A stretch of DNA of 6,705 nt from an uncultured Thermoleophilia bacterium (GCA_902806305.1 CADCWC010000219.1:1-6705); one strand, 5' to 3'. Counted from the first letter of the stretch, positions 1 to 6,562 are shown. Notes: generated by a model not told the origin, from the sequence alone. Numbers and translations: made by a program.

Positions 1-1149
1 CCGACGGGCGGCCGCGACGTAGTCCTCGGCCGCGTCCATCGCCACGTCGGCGAGGGCCCGGGCCTCGTCGGGGTCGACCTCGCCCGTCTCGCCGAGGTAG
101 CGGAGGTAGGCCGCGACTGCGGCGGGCGTGGCCTCGATGTCGTCGGCCTCGACCTCGAGGCCGTGCGGGGCGTACTCCGTCATGAACGTCCGGAGCTCGT
201 CCCCGCGCCAGCCGACGAGGTCGCCCCCCACCTCGTGCAGGCGGTACTCGCCCAGCGCGTGCGCCACGAACGCCGCATGCTCGATGGCCTCCGGTCGGTC
301 CCCGCGCCGGGCCAGCCAGGCCTCGAAGCCCTCGACCAGGCCCTCGTTCCGGCGGTGATCCTCGTCGTGGTGGCCGTGGCCGTGGCCGTGGTCGTGATCG
401 TGGTCGTGGTCGTGGTCGTCGTCGTCCATGAGGGGCAGCGCGAGCAGCTCCTCCACCAGCAGGTCGGCGTCCGGCACCTCGCCCGCGCGCAGGACCAGCT
501 GGAGCACCGCGATCCCGGCCGGCGTCGGTCCGACGCCGAGCTCCACGTTCGACCGGGCGGCGCGGGTGACGCGCTCGAGCGCCTCGGCCGGGTCGACCGG
601 CTGCCTGCGCAGCCCGCCCTCGAGGCTCTCGTCCACCTCGGCGAGCAGCGTCTCGCGGTCGAGCGGCTGTGATGTGAGGCCGTCCTCGATCGCCTCGGAG
701 CCGTCGGCGCGGGTGAACGCGAAGGCCTGCACCCGCTCGTCGCCAGTCCGGCGGCAGAGCAGGCTGAGGCTCGCGAGCGGCTCGTCACGGTCGACGTCGA
801 AGGCCTCGACCAGCCGCAGCTCGCCCACGTGCGCGAGCGCCGCGGTGGGCTCGGCGCCCGCCTGCGCCAGGCGGTCGGCCGCCGCCGCGGCCCGACGGGC
901 CAGTGGCGGGACACCGACCTTCGCCATCGCGGCGAGGAGGGTGACCCCGTCCGCCTCCTGCTCGAGCGTCGCGATCACGTCGTCGAGCGCCTCCGGCGCG
1001 GCGTCGGGCGGCACGAGCTCGAGCGCCATCTGCTCGAGGACGGCCGGGTCGGCGTCGAGCGCCTCGAGCGTGGCGCCCGCGAGGAACGTCCGGAGCGCCG
1101 CAGCGTGGTCGTGGGCGGCCGCGCCGCCGCTCGGGTCCTCGACGCTCAT
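1..1149 (-). CDS. Unrecognised acidic protein with a His/Asp/Gly-rich metal-binding-like tract (3' end cut by window)
   Basis: I do not recognise the family. The reading frame opens at ATG 1149 and runs without a stop to base 1, giving 383 residues with the C-terminus missing. Codons end almost entirely in G or C, as in the neighbouring genes, which supports this frame over its shadows. Residues 1-240 are Ala/Leu/Glu/Asp-rich and probably helical. At 241-265 comes MDDDD, then alternating Asp-His, then alternating Gly-His, then HHDEDH: ten histidines in about 20 residues. After it, residues 268-383 form a second, more complex segment with Trp and Tyr residues (for example VGWRGDEL near 312 and AAYLRYLGETG near 346). 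No signal peptide or membrane helix is visible, so it is probably cytoplasmic. The tract could bind or buffer divalent metals such as nickel, zinc or cobalt, as His-rich tracts do in HypB and some metal chaperones; this is inference. It starts 46 bases after the peptidase gene and has no Shine-Dalgarno sequence. Confidence 0.8.
   Translation of the reverse strand, partial: MSVEDPSGGAAAHDHAAALRTFLAGATLEALDADPAVLEQMALELVPPDAAPEALDDVIATLEQEADGVTLLAAMAKVGVPPLARRAAAAADRLAQAGAEPTAALAHVGELRLVEAFDVDRDEPLASLSLLCRRTGDERVQAFAFTRADGSEAIEDGLTSQPLDRETLLAEVDESLEGGLRRQPVDPAEALERVTRAARSNVELGVGPTPAGIAVLQLVLRAGEVPDADLLVEELLALPLMDDDDHDHDHDHDHGHGHGHHDEDHRRNEGLVEGFEAWLARRGDRPEAIEHAAFVAHALGEYRLHEVGGDLVGWRGDELRTFMTEYAPHGLEVEADDIEATPAAVAAYLRYLGETGEVDPDEARALADVAMDAAEDYVAAARR
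367..426. repeat. Hexanucleotide-type tandem repeat encoding the His tract
   Basis: On the plus strand this is a run of GTGGCC units followed by GTGGTC-like units (one variant reads GTGATC) and ending in GTC triplets. On the coding strand it encodes alternating His-Gly, then His-Asp, then Asp residues. Units are six bases, so gain or loss of one unit keeps the frame and only changes the number of His pairs. Confidence 0.8.
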
Positions 1150-1158
1150 GGTCACGGG

Positions 1159-1164
1159 ACGCTA
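1159..1164 (-). promoter_or_regulatory. Candidate -10 hexamer TAGCGT for the His-rich protein gene
   Basis: TAGCGT fits the actinobacterial TANNNT -10 pattern and ends 9 bases before the ATG at 1149. No AGGAGG-like sequence lies between them, so a leaderless or nearly leaderless transcript is likely. No convincing -35 is seen 17-18 bases upstream. It lies in the 46-base gap after the peptidase gene. Confidence 0.35.
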
Positions 1165-1195
1165 CCAGCCCCGCGCGCGGACGAGCCCGGCTCGC

Positions 1196-2536
1196 TCAGC
1201 CGCCGAGCGCGCCGATCTGCCGCACGAGGTCGAGGTGCAGCGCCACGGCGTAGCCCAGGTCGTCGACGTGCAGGCGCTCGTCGCGGTTGTGGACGCCGTC
1301 GGCCACGACCTCCGACGGCGTGTGGCGGAGCGGCCAGAAGCCGTAGGCGACCGTGCCGAAGGCCTGCCGGAGGAAGTGCGAGTCGGTGAAGCCCGTGCTC
1401 AGCGTCGGGACGAGGACGGCGTCCGGGTCGTGACGGCGCACGACGTCCCGGACGGCGTCGTAGAGCGGCGTGTCGAGCGGGGACACCGTCCCGCCCATCG
1501 GCTCCTCGAGGAACTCGAGCTCGTAGGGCACGTCGTGCCCGAGCAGGGCGCGCAGCTCGGCCTCGAGGCCGTCGGCGTCGGTGTCCGGGAGCAGGCGACA
1601 GTCGCAGATGACCGTCGCCCGCCCCGGGATCACGTTGCGCGCCGCCGACCCGGCGAGCTGGGTCGGGGCCACCGTGGTGCCGAGGAGCGCGGGAATCGTG
1701 TGCTCGAAGGAGGGGTGCTGCGCCGCCGCGACGCGGGCCGCCTCGTCGAGGTCCTCGACCGGCCGGCCGGTCAGCGCCTCGAGCATGGCGGCCGTCTCCG
1801 GCAGCAGGCGCGCCGCGGGCCGGTGCGCGGCGAGACGGTCGATCAGCCGGGCCAGACGTGGCACGGCGTTCGCCCCGGCCGTCGGCCTGCTGGCGTGGGT
1901 CGCCTCGCCGAGGGCCGAGACGGCGACCGGGAGCGTCCGCTTCTCACCGACCGCGATCAGCACGGCGGTCCGCCCGTCGGCGAGCGTGAGGCGGTCGCCA
2001 CCCCCTTCGTTGATCGCGAAGTCGGTCCGGAGGTCGGGGCGAACCCCCACGAGCCACTCGAGCCCGACCTTCGCCGTGCCGTCCTCCTCGTCGGCCTCGG
2101 CGATGAACACGATGTCGCCTCGGGGACGGAAGCCCGAGCGCGCCAGCAGCGCGAGCGTGACGGCGCGCGTCGCGGTCTCGTTCTTCATGTCGGCCGCGCC
2201 TCGGCCCCACACCCAGCCGGCGGCGTCGACGTGACCGGCGAAGGGCGGATGCGTCCAGTCCGCGGGCCGACCCGCCGGGACGACGTCCGTGTGCCCGAGC
2301 AGCGCCAGCGACGGCCCGTCACCCGTGCCGCGGAGCCGCGCGACGAGGTCGGCGCGGCCGGGGTCGCGGGCCACGAGCTCGCACTCCACGCCGGCGGCCT
2401 CGAGGTAGCGCTGCAGGAGCACCGCGGCGGGCGTCTCGTTGCCGTTCGTGGTGTCGATGCGCAACAGCTCCTGGAGGAGCGGGAGCGCCTCGTCGCGGAG
2501 GGCGGCGTGGTCGACTGGCGTGGCCGTGGACGACAT
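1196..2536 (-). CDS. M20 family zinc metallopeptidase / amidohydrolase (ArgE/DapE/aminoacylase-like)
   Basis: A 446-residue cytoplasmic hydrolase of the M20 (M20/M25/M40) family, which cleaves peptide or N-acyl amide bonds with a two-zinc centre. The metal and catalytic set is intact: GHTDVVPAG (His82, Asp84), RGAADMKNE with bridging Asp116, EADEEDG with general base Glu150 and ligand Glu151, INEGGG with Glu177, and the C-terminal HNRDER with His416. The inserted dimerisation domain spans roughly residues 195-310 and has the usual HASRP (His214). The length is typical for the family. The ATG at 2536 gives the natural start just before the first conserved helix (LLQELLRIDTTNGNE). Substrate cannot be set from sequence: acetylornithine, succinyl-diaminopimelate, N-acyl amino acids or dipeptides are all possible. 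No arginine or lysine pathway genes sit nearby, which argues for a general N-acyl amino acid or dipeptide hydrolase. There is no Shine-Dalgarno sequence; the gene appears to have its own promoter and starts 59 bases after the DAC gene. Confidence 0.93.
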   Translation of the reverse strand: MSSTATPVDHAALRDEALPLLQELLRIDTTNGNETPAAVLLQRYLEAAGVECELVARDPGRADLVARLRGTGDGPSLALLGHTDVVPAGRPADWTHPPFAGHVDAAGWVWGRGAADMKNETATRAVTLALLARSGFRPRGDIVFIAEADEEDGTAKVGLEWLVGVRPDLRTDFAINEGGGDRLTLADGRTAVLIAVGEKRTLPVAVSALGEATHASRPTAGANAVPRLARLIDRLAAHRPAARLLPETAAMLEALTGRPVEDLDEAARVAAAQHPSFEHTIPALLGTTVAPTQLAGSAARNVIPGRATVICDCRLLPDTDADGLEAELRALLGHDVPYELEFLEEPMGGTVSPLDTPLYDAVRDVVRRHDPDAVLVPTLSTGFTDSHFLRQAFGTVAYGFWPLRHTPSEVVADGVHNRDERLHVDDLGYAVALHLDLVRQIGALGG

Positions 2537-2545
2537 CGAACCGGC

Positions 2546-2551
2546 ACGGTA
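2546..2551 (-). promoter_or_regulatory. Candidate -10 hexamer TACCGT for the M20 peptidase gene
   Basis: TACCGT matches TANNNT and ends 9 bases before the ATG at 2536, the same spacing as at the gene starting at 1149. No ribosome binding site is present, so a leaderless transcript is inferred. No -35 resembling TTGACA is visible at the expected distance. Confidence 0.35.
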
Positions 2552-2558
2552 GGGCAGC

Positions 2559-2596
2559 GGCCGGTCGCGCGCCGCCGGCCGGGGCCGTGGCCGGCC
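2559..2596 (-). terminator. GC-rich inverted repeats just after the DAC gene, possible terminator
   Basis: Two alternating 6-base inverted repeats share their middle arm: GGCCGG 2559-2564 with CCGGCC 2575-2580, and GGCCGG 2577-2582 with CCGGCC 2591-2596. The two hairpins exclude each other. They begin at the first base of the DAC stop codon read on the minus strand. No T-tract follows, so this is at best a non-canonical terminator of the kind proposed for high-GC bacteria, or simply low-complexity GC sequence. Confidence 0.3.
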
Positions 2597-3204
2597 TACG
2601 TCGCGTCGCCCGCCACGGCGAGCGTGAGCCCGGCCTCCGGGTGCCGCTCGATCCGCGGATCGGCCACCGTCAGCGACTGCTTGGACATCAGGAACAGCTC
2701 GGGGATGATCTCGGCGCGCAGCTTGCCCTGCGCGAAGACGCGGACGACGGAGCTCTGCGAGACGACGACGGCGACGGCGTCCGTGACCCGGCTGATCGAG
2801 GCGCCGGCGGCGTGCCGGGTCCCGAGCCCGGGGAGGAAGTTCTCGGGCGCGCCGAGGTCGACCTCGACGAAGCGCCCGGCCGACACGAACGTGCCGTCGT
2901 CGGCGACCAGGAAGGCGCCGTCGAGCTGGGCGAGCTCCTTGACGGTCTCGCGGAAGTCGGGCCGTGCGACGTGGAGGATCTCCGGCGGGTGTCCGTAGAG
3001 CGGGTCGAGGATCAGCGGCCGCGAGTGCTGCAGCAGCTGCTCGACGTCACCGACGACGAACAGGGTCCCGATCTTGCGCCCCTCGCGACCCTCGCGTGCG
3101 ACCTCGACGGCCAGCTCGACGATCTCCTCGACGGTGTCCTTCCGGCCCTGCTCGCAGCCGACCCGTCGGGAGACGCCCTCGAAGATCTCGCTCACACCGC
3201 CCAT
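2596..3204 (-). CDS. Stand-alone DisA_N / diadenylate cyclase (DAC) domain protein, probable c-di-AMP synthase
   Basis: The 202-residue product consists almost only of a DAC domain, which condenses two ATP into cyclic di-AMP. The two hallmark motifs are present: the DGA motif in LAQLDGAFLVADDG (Asp95-Gly96-Ala97) and the ATP-binding GLGTRHAAGASISRVTDA (126-143), where RHAAG replaces the common RHRAA. VVSQSS at 147-152 stands where many cyclases have SEE. Upstream of the DGA motif, REGREGRKIGTLFVVGD and SRPLILDPLYGH (37-53, 61-72) resemble stand-alone archaeal-type (DacZ-like) cyclases. No N-terminal membrane helices (as in CdaA) and no C-terminal HhH DNA-binding region (as in DisA) are present, so it is probably soluble. 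ATG 3204 was chosen because the open frame further upstream runs into the preceding gene; GTG 3195 is an alternative. Neither has a good Shine-Dalgarno sequence. Activity is inferred from the family, and the RHAAG change means it needs testing. Confidence 0.85.
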   Translation of the reverse strand: MGGVSEIFEGVSRRVGCEQGRKDTVEEIVELAVEVAREGREGRKIGTLFVVGDVEQLLQHSRPLILDPLYGHPPEILHVARPDFRETVKELAQLDGAFLVADDGTFVSAGRFVEVDLGAPENFLPGLGTRHAAGASISRVTDAVAVVVSQSSVVRVFAQGKLRAEIIPELFLMSKQSLTVADPRIERHPEAGLTLAVAGDAT

Positions 3205-3213
3205 GCCATCCGG

Positions 3214-3240
3214 AACGATGCCATGAGTCGGGGTGTTCCC
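3214..3240 (-). promoter_or_regulatory. Candidate ECF-sigma-type promoter for the DAC gene
   Basis: The minus strand reads GGGAAC at 3240-3235, then 17 bases, then CGTT at 3217-3214, which ends 9 bases before the ATG at 3204. This matches the GGAAC...CGTT form and spacing of SigE-like ECF promoters in actinobacteria. The 115-base gap contains no TA dinucleotide on this strand, so no TANNNT -10 is possible there. A chance match cannot be excluded from one sequence. Confidence 0.35.
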
Positions 3241-3319
3241 GCGCCGATGGTTTCCGACGCAAGGAACAGGGTGGCTCGACAGGCCTCGACCATCGTCGCG
3301 CACCGCTGACGCGCCGCGG

Positions 3320-4102
3320 TCAAGCGTTCGGGACCGGCGGCCGGTGCCCCAGATCGGCAGGGTGGGGACCACCCGCGAGCATCGCCTCGGCCGCGCGGCC
3401 GAGCGCCGCGTAGGCCACCCCCATCGGGCCGGGGCCGAAGCTGACTCTGGCCACGCCCGCGGCCGCGAGCTCGGCGAGCGGCGGGGCCGTCGCGCCGGCG
3501 AGCACGTTGACGGGCGCGTCGAGCTCGCCGACCAGCCCCCGCAAGGCGTCGAGGTCGACCAGCCCGGGGACGAAGATGCAGTCGGCCCCGGCCTCACGGT
3601 AGGCGCGACCACGGCGCACGGCCTCGTCCAGACGCCGCTCGCCGTGCAGGTACTCGTCGGTGCGGGCGTTGATCACGAACGGCACGCCCTCGCGGTCGGC
3701 GCGGCCGCGGACGGCGGCCACGATCGCCGCGTGCTCCGCCATGGGGCGCATCCGGTCCTCGAGGTTCGCGCCGACCGCGCCGACGGCGATGGCCCGGGCC
3801 ACGGTCTCGGCCACCTCGTCGGGCGTCGCGCCGTACCCGCCCTCGAGGTCGGCCGTGACCGGCAGGTCGACGGCCGCCACGATCCGGGCGACCGCCTCCA
3901 CCATCGCGGCGCGGGGCAGGCGCTCGCCGTCGGGCACGCCGTGCGCCGCCGCGATCGACCAGCTCGCCGTGGCGATGGCCCGACAGCCCGGCGCGGCCGC
4001 CACGGTGCGCGCGCTCGCGGCGTCCCAGACGTTCACGAGCACGAGCGGATCGCCCGGACGGTGCAGCGCCCGCAGGGTCGTGGCCCGATCGACGGCGCTC
4101 AC
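3320..4102 (-). CDS. Isocitrate lyase / PEP mutase superfamily enzyme
   Basis: A 260-residue TIM-barrel enzyme of the isocitrate lyase/phosphoenolpyruvate mutase superfamily, whose members make or break C-C or P-C bonds next to a carboxylate with Mg2+. Visible motifs are LVNVWDAASA (22-31), TADLEGGYG with Asp85 and Glu87 as the likely Mg2+ region (83-91), GANLEDR (111-117), INARTDEY (144-151) and GADCIFVPG (172-180). The length matches the short PEP-mutase-like group rather than true isocitrate lyases. The K(K/R)CGH catalytic loop of isocitrate and methylisocitrate lyases is missing; EDRMRP follows the barrel strand instead. The exact reaction is therefore unknown: oxaloacetate hydrolase, a 2,3-dimethylmalate-lyase-like activity, or something else. 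Start: GTG 4102, overlapping the methyltransferase stop as GTGA, with GAAGGGG seven bases upstream. It is the third and last gene of the ade unit and is translationally coupled to the gene before it. Confidence 0.88.
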   Translation of the reverse strand: MSAVDRATTLRALHRPGDPLVLVNVWDAASARTVAAAPGCRAIATASWSIAAAHGVPDGERLPRAAMVEAVARIVAAVDLPVTADLEGGYGATPDEVAETVARAIAVGAVGANLEDRMRPMAEHAAIVAAVRGRADREGVPFVINARTDEYLHGERRLDEAVRRGRAYREAGADCIFVPGLVDLDALRGLVGELDAPVNVLAGATAPPLAELAAAGVARVSFGPGPMGVAYAALGRAAEAMLAGGPHPADLGHRPPVPNA

Positions 4103-4821
4103 GGCCGCGCCCCTTCGCGCGTGCCGATCCAGAGGCCCCGTCCGCTCAGGCCGTCGGCGTCGAGCGTGGGACGCAGGCCGGCCGCCGCGAAGGCGGCCCG
4201 GTACTCGTCCTCGGTGAACAGCCCGAGCTCGTGCCGCTCCCGGAGCGTCTCGACGCCCGCGGACGTCCCGATCACGTAGCCGGCCTCGAGCACGGACCGT
4301 CCGTCCTCCAGGCCGGACACCATGGTGCGGGCCACGCTGCACCCCTCCTCCTCGACGACGACGGTGTGGACGGTCCCGGGACGCCACGCCGCGGGACCGA
4401 ACCACGGCTCGACCACGAGCGCGCCCCCGGGAGCGAGGTGCCGCGCCATGGCCGCGACGGCGGCGTGCAGGCGCGGGACGGTGGCGACGTAGCCGATGGC
4501 CGAGAAGAGGCACGTGACCACGTCGAACCTGCGCCCGAGGTCGAAGTCGACCATGTCGCCCTCGTGCAGCGGGACGTCCGGCAGCCTCCGACGCGCGGCC
4601 TCGAGCAGCCCGGGATCGACGTCGAGCCCCTCCACGGTGAGCTCGGCGGCGAGCGCCGCCAGGTGTCGTCCGGTGCCGCACGCCACGTCGAGCAGGGTCT
4701 CGGCGGCCGGCACGTGGCGGCGGAGCACGTCGCGGAGGCGGCGCGCCTCGCCCTCGAAGTCCTTGTCGCGGTAGACGAGGTCGTAGACCGCGGCCGACGG
4801 TCCGAACGGCGCGGTGGTCAT
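4099..4821 (-). CDS. Class I SAM-dependent methyltransferase, DesVI/TylM1-like
   Basis: A 240-residue cytoplasmic methyltransferase with a Rossmann fold. Motif I is LLDVACGTGRHL (43-54), the ribose-binding acidic residue is Asp67 in GLDVDP, GDMVDFDLGRRFDVVTCLFS (88-107) covers motifs II-III, and LAPGGALVVEPWF (129-141) is the post-III strand. The N-terminal YDLVYRDKDF, the VEPW...W.PG stretch and the C-terminal SGRGLWIG are shared, from memory, with the N,N-dimethyltransferases that finish TDP-amino-sugars (DesVI, TylM1). The family also holds many untyped housekeeping members, and no sugar-nucleotide genes are present here, so an amino-sugar substrate is not supported by context. Start: ATG 4821 overlaps the ade stop as ATGA, with a perfect GGAGG seven bases upstream. 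It overlaps the next gene by four bases as GTGA. Coupling with ade suggests a shared expression programme, possibly linked to purine or methyl metabolism, but this is inference. Confidence 0.9.
   Translation of the reverse strand: MTTAPFGPSAAVYDLVYRDKDFEGEARRLRDVLRRHVPAAETLLDVACGTGRHLAALAAELTVEGLDVDPGLLEAARRRLPDVPLHEGDMVDFDLGRRFDVVTCLFSAIGYVATVPRLHAAVAAMARHLAPGGALVVEPWFGPAAWRPGTVHTVVVEEEGCSVARTMVSGLEDGRSVLEAGYVIGTSAGVETLRERHELGLFTEDEYRAAFAAAGLRPTLDADGLSGRGLWIGTREGARP
4110..4116 (-). promoter_or_regulatory. Ribosome binding site GAAGGGG for the GTG start at 4102
   Basis: GAAGGGG lies seven bases before the GTG. Together with the GTGA stop/start overlap it decides the unusual GTG start of the isocitrate lyase/PEP mutase-like gene. 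Confidence 0.6.
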
Positions 4822-6554
4822 ACGTGCGCCTCCACGCCCACCTCGACGGGGACGACGGCGAACCGGTCGACGTCGATCAGCCCGCGATCGGTGATCTTCA
4901 GCGAGGGGATCACCGAGAGGGCCAGGAAGCTGAGCGTCATGAACGGCGACGGCACGCTGACGCCGAGGTCCGCGAGGGCGGCGTGGAGCTCGTCCATCGC
5001 CGCGACGACCTCCTCGGCCGGGCGGTCCGACAGCAGGCCCGCGATCGGCAGCGGCAGCTCGGCGCGGGTCTGACGCTCGTGCACGATCACGATCCCGCCG
5101 CCGATCTCGGCCAGGCGGCTCACGCACAGCGCCATGTCGTCGTCGGCGACGCCGACCACGACGATGTTGTGGGCGTCGTGGGCGACCGTGGTGGCGAAGG
5201 CGCCGCCCCGGAGGCCGAAGCCGCGGACGAAGCCCACGCCGACGCGCCCGGTGGCGTGGTGGCGCTCGACCACGGCGATCTTGGCCAGGTCGCGCGCCGG
5301 GTCGGCCACGAGCACGCCGTCCCGCACGGTCGGCTCCAGCACGAGGTGGTCCGTCAGGAGCTGGTCGGGGACGACGCCGATGACCCGGATCGGACCGCCC
5401 TCGGCCCGCAGGCGCAGGTCGGCGCGGCCGACGGGCGCGTTCCGGACCGTCTGGCGGACCCAGACCGGCACCTCCGGGCGCGCGATCGGCAGCACTTCCC
5501 CGCCCGAGACGACCACGCGACCCGCCTTGAGGACGGTCGACGGCCGGAACGAGACGAGGTCCGGGAGCAGCTGCAGGTCGGCGTGGTAGCCGGGCGCCAC
5601 GGCACCCATGCCCTTGAGCCCGTGACACTGGGCGGGGTGCAGCGTGGCCATGAGCAGGACGTCCTCGACCGGGATGCCCGCCGCCACGGCGACGCGGCAC
5701 ATCTGGTCTATCTGGCCCTCGCGCACCAGGAAGTCCGGCTCGCGATCGTCGGTGCAGAACGCGCACCGCTCGGGGCCGAAGTCGCGGACGAGCGGCAGGA
5801 GATCGACGAGGTTGCGCGCGTTCGAGGCCTCGCGGATCAGCACCCAGGCGCCCTTGCGCCGCTTCTCGAGGGCCTCGGCGTAGGTCGTGGCCTCGTGGTC
5901 CGAGGCGATCCCGGCCGCGAGGTAGGCGTCGAGGTCCCGGCCCGTGACGCCCGGAGCGTGCCCGTCGACGTGCGAGGCCTCACCCAGCTCGAGCTTCGCG
6001 AGCTCGGCCGGGTCGCCGGCGATCACCGCCGGGAAGTTCATCATCTCGGCCACGCCGAGCGCGTGCGACCGGCGCAGGATGGACGCCATGTCGCCCGCCG
6101 AGAACGGGCGGCGGGGCGACTCGAACGGGCTCGCCGGGATGCACGAGGAGGCCATCACGAAGACCTCGACCGGGAGCGTCTCGCAGACGTCGAGCAGCCA
6201 GTGCACCCCGTCCGTGCCGAGCACGTTCGCGATCTCGTGCGGATCGGAGACGACCGCCGTGGTCCCGTGGGCCAGCACCGCGCGGGCGAACTCGTCGACC
6301 ATCAGCTTCGACGACTCGAGGTGGACGTGGGCGTCGATGTAGCCCGGGACGAGGTACTGGCCGGTGCCGTCGAGGCGCTCGCCGCCCGCGAACGCGCCAC
6401 GCTCGGCCAGCGCCGCGATCCGCCCGTCGGCGACCGCCACGTCGAGGTCGAGCCACTCGCGCGTGAACGCGCCGAACACCCGCGCGCCCTCGATCACCAG
6501 GTCGGGCTCCGCGTCGCCACGGGCCACGGCGATCAGGCGCGCACGGTCGACCAT
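4818..6554 (-). CDS. ade: Adenine deaminase (adenine aminohydrolase, EC 3.5.4.2)
   Basis: A 578-residue member of the bacterial AdeC-type adenine deaminase family (amidohydrolase superfamily), which hydrolyses adenine to hypoxanthine and ammonia in purine salvage, with a Mn/Fe-type metal centre. The metal-binding signature PGYIDAHVHLESS (70-82, His76 and His78) is followed by the family hallmark VVSDPHEIANVLG (101-113), AEMMNFP with Glu170, VDGHAPG with His199, ASDHE with His220 and FCTDDREPD with Asp269/Asp270. The second half holds ATLHPAQCHGL (303-313), GYHADL, the His-rich HDAHNIVVVG (459-468) and the conserved C-terminal PSLKITDRGLID (550-561). The length is normal and no key residue is missing. 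ATG 6554 was chosen because conservation begins there; the 47 residues upstream in the open frame are arginine/proline-rich non-coding translation. It is the first gene of a three-gene overlapping unit, with a promoter and dyad just upstream. Related amidohydrolases with other N6-purine substrates exist, but adenine is the best call. Confidence 0.95.
   Translation of the reverse strand: MVDRARLIAVARGDAEPDLVIEGARVFGAFTREWLDLDVAVADGRIAALAERGAFAGGERLDGTGQYLVPGYIDAHVHLESSKLMVDEFARAVLAHGTTAVVSDPHEIANVLGTDGVHWLLDVCETLPVEVFVMASSCIPASPFESPRRPFSAGDMASILRRSHALGVAEMMNFPAVIAGDPAELAKLELGEASHVDGHAPGVTGRDLDAYLAAGIASDHEATTYAEALEKRRKGAWVLIREASNARNLVDLLPLVRDFGPERCAFCTDDREPDFLVREGQIDQMCRVAVAAGIPVEDVLLMATLHPAQCHGLKGMGAVAPGYHADLQLLPDLVSFRPSTVLKAGRVVVSGGEVLPIARPEVPVWVRQTVRNAPVGRADLRLRAEGGPIRVIGVVPDQLLTDHLVLEPTVRDGVLVADPARDLAKIAVVERHHATGRVGVGFVRGFGLRGGAFATTVAHDAHNIVVVGVADDDMALCVSRLAEIGGGIVIVHERQTRAELPLPIAGLLSDRPAEEVVAAMDELHAALADLGVSVPSPFMTLSFLALSVIPSLKITDRGLIDVDRFAVVPVEVGVEAHV
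4829..4833 (-). promoter_or_regulatory. Ribosome binding site GGAGG for the methyltransferase
   Basis: A perfect GGAGG lies seven bases before ATG 4821, inside the last codons of ade. It fixes this start against the longer open frame that runs far into ade. Confidence 0.75.
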
Positions 6555-6562
6555 CGCGGCGG

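Noticed and set aside
367..426. CRISPR-like array
   Set aside because: The units are six bases with no spacers and lie inside a coding frame.
163..672. Plus-strand frame with a poly-Val stretch resembling a membrane helix
   Set aside because: The Val run is the antisense reading of the His/Asp repeat, not a real transmembrane segment.
180..914. Minus-strand frame with a poly-Thr run
   Set aside because: It is a shifted reading of the His-rich gene. The Thr run is the CAC/GAC repeat read out of frame, and the frame that starts at ATG 1149 has the expected GC3 bias and spans the whole region.
428..2998. Very long plus-strand open frame (856 codons)
   Set aside because: It is antisense to three well-supported minus-strand genes, with Ser/Arg-rich, then Arg/Gly/Val-rich low-complexity translation and no domain. 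Long shadow frames are expected at this GC content.
3205..3612. N-terminal extension of the DAC protein into the preceding gene
   Set aside because: It overlaps the strongly supported isocitrate lyase/PEP mutase-like gene and has low-complexity translation.
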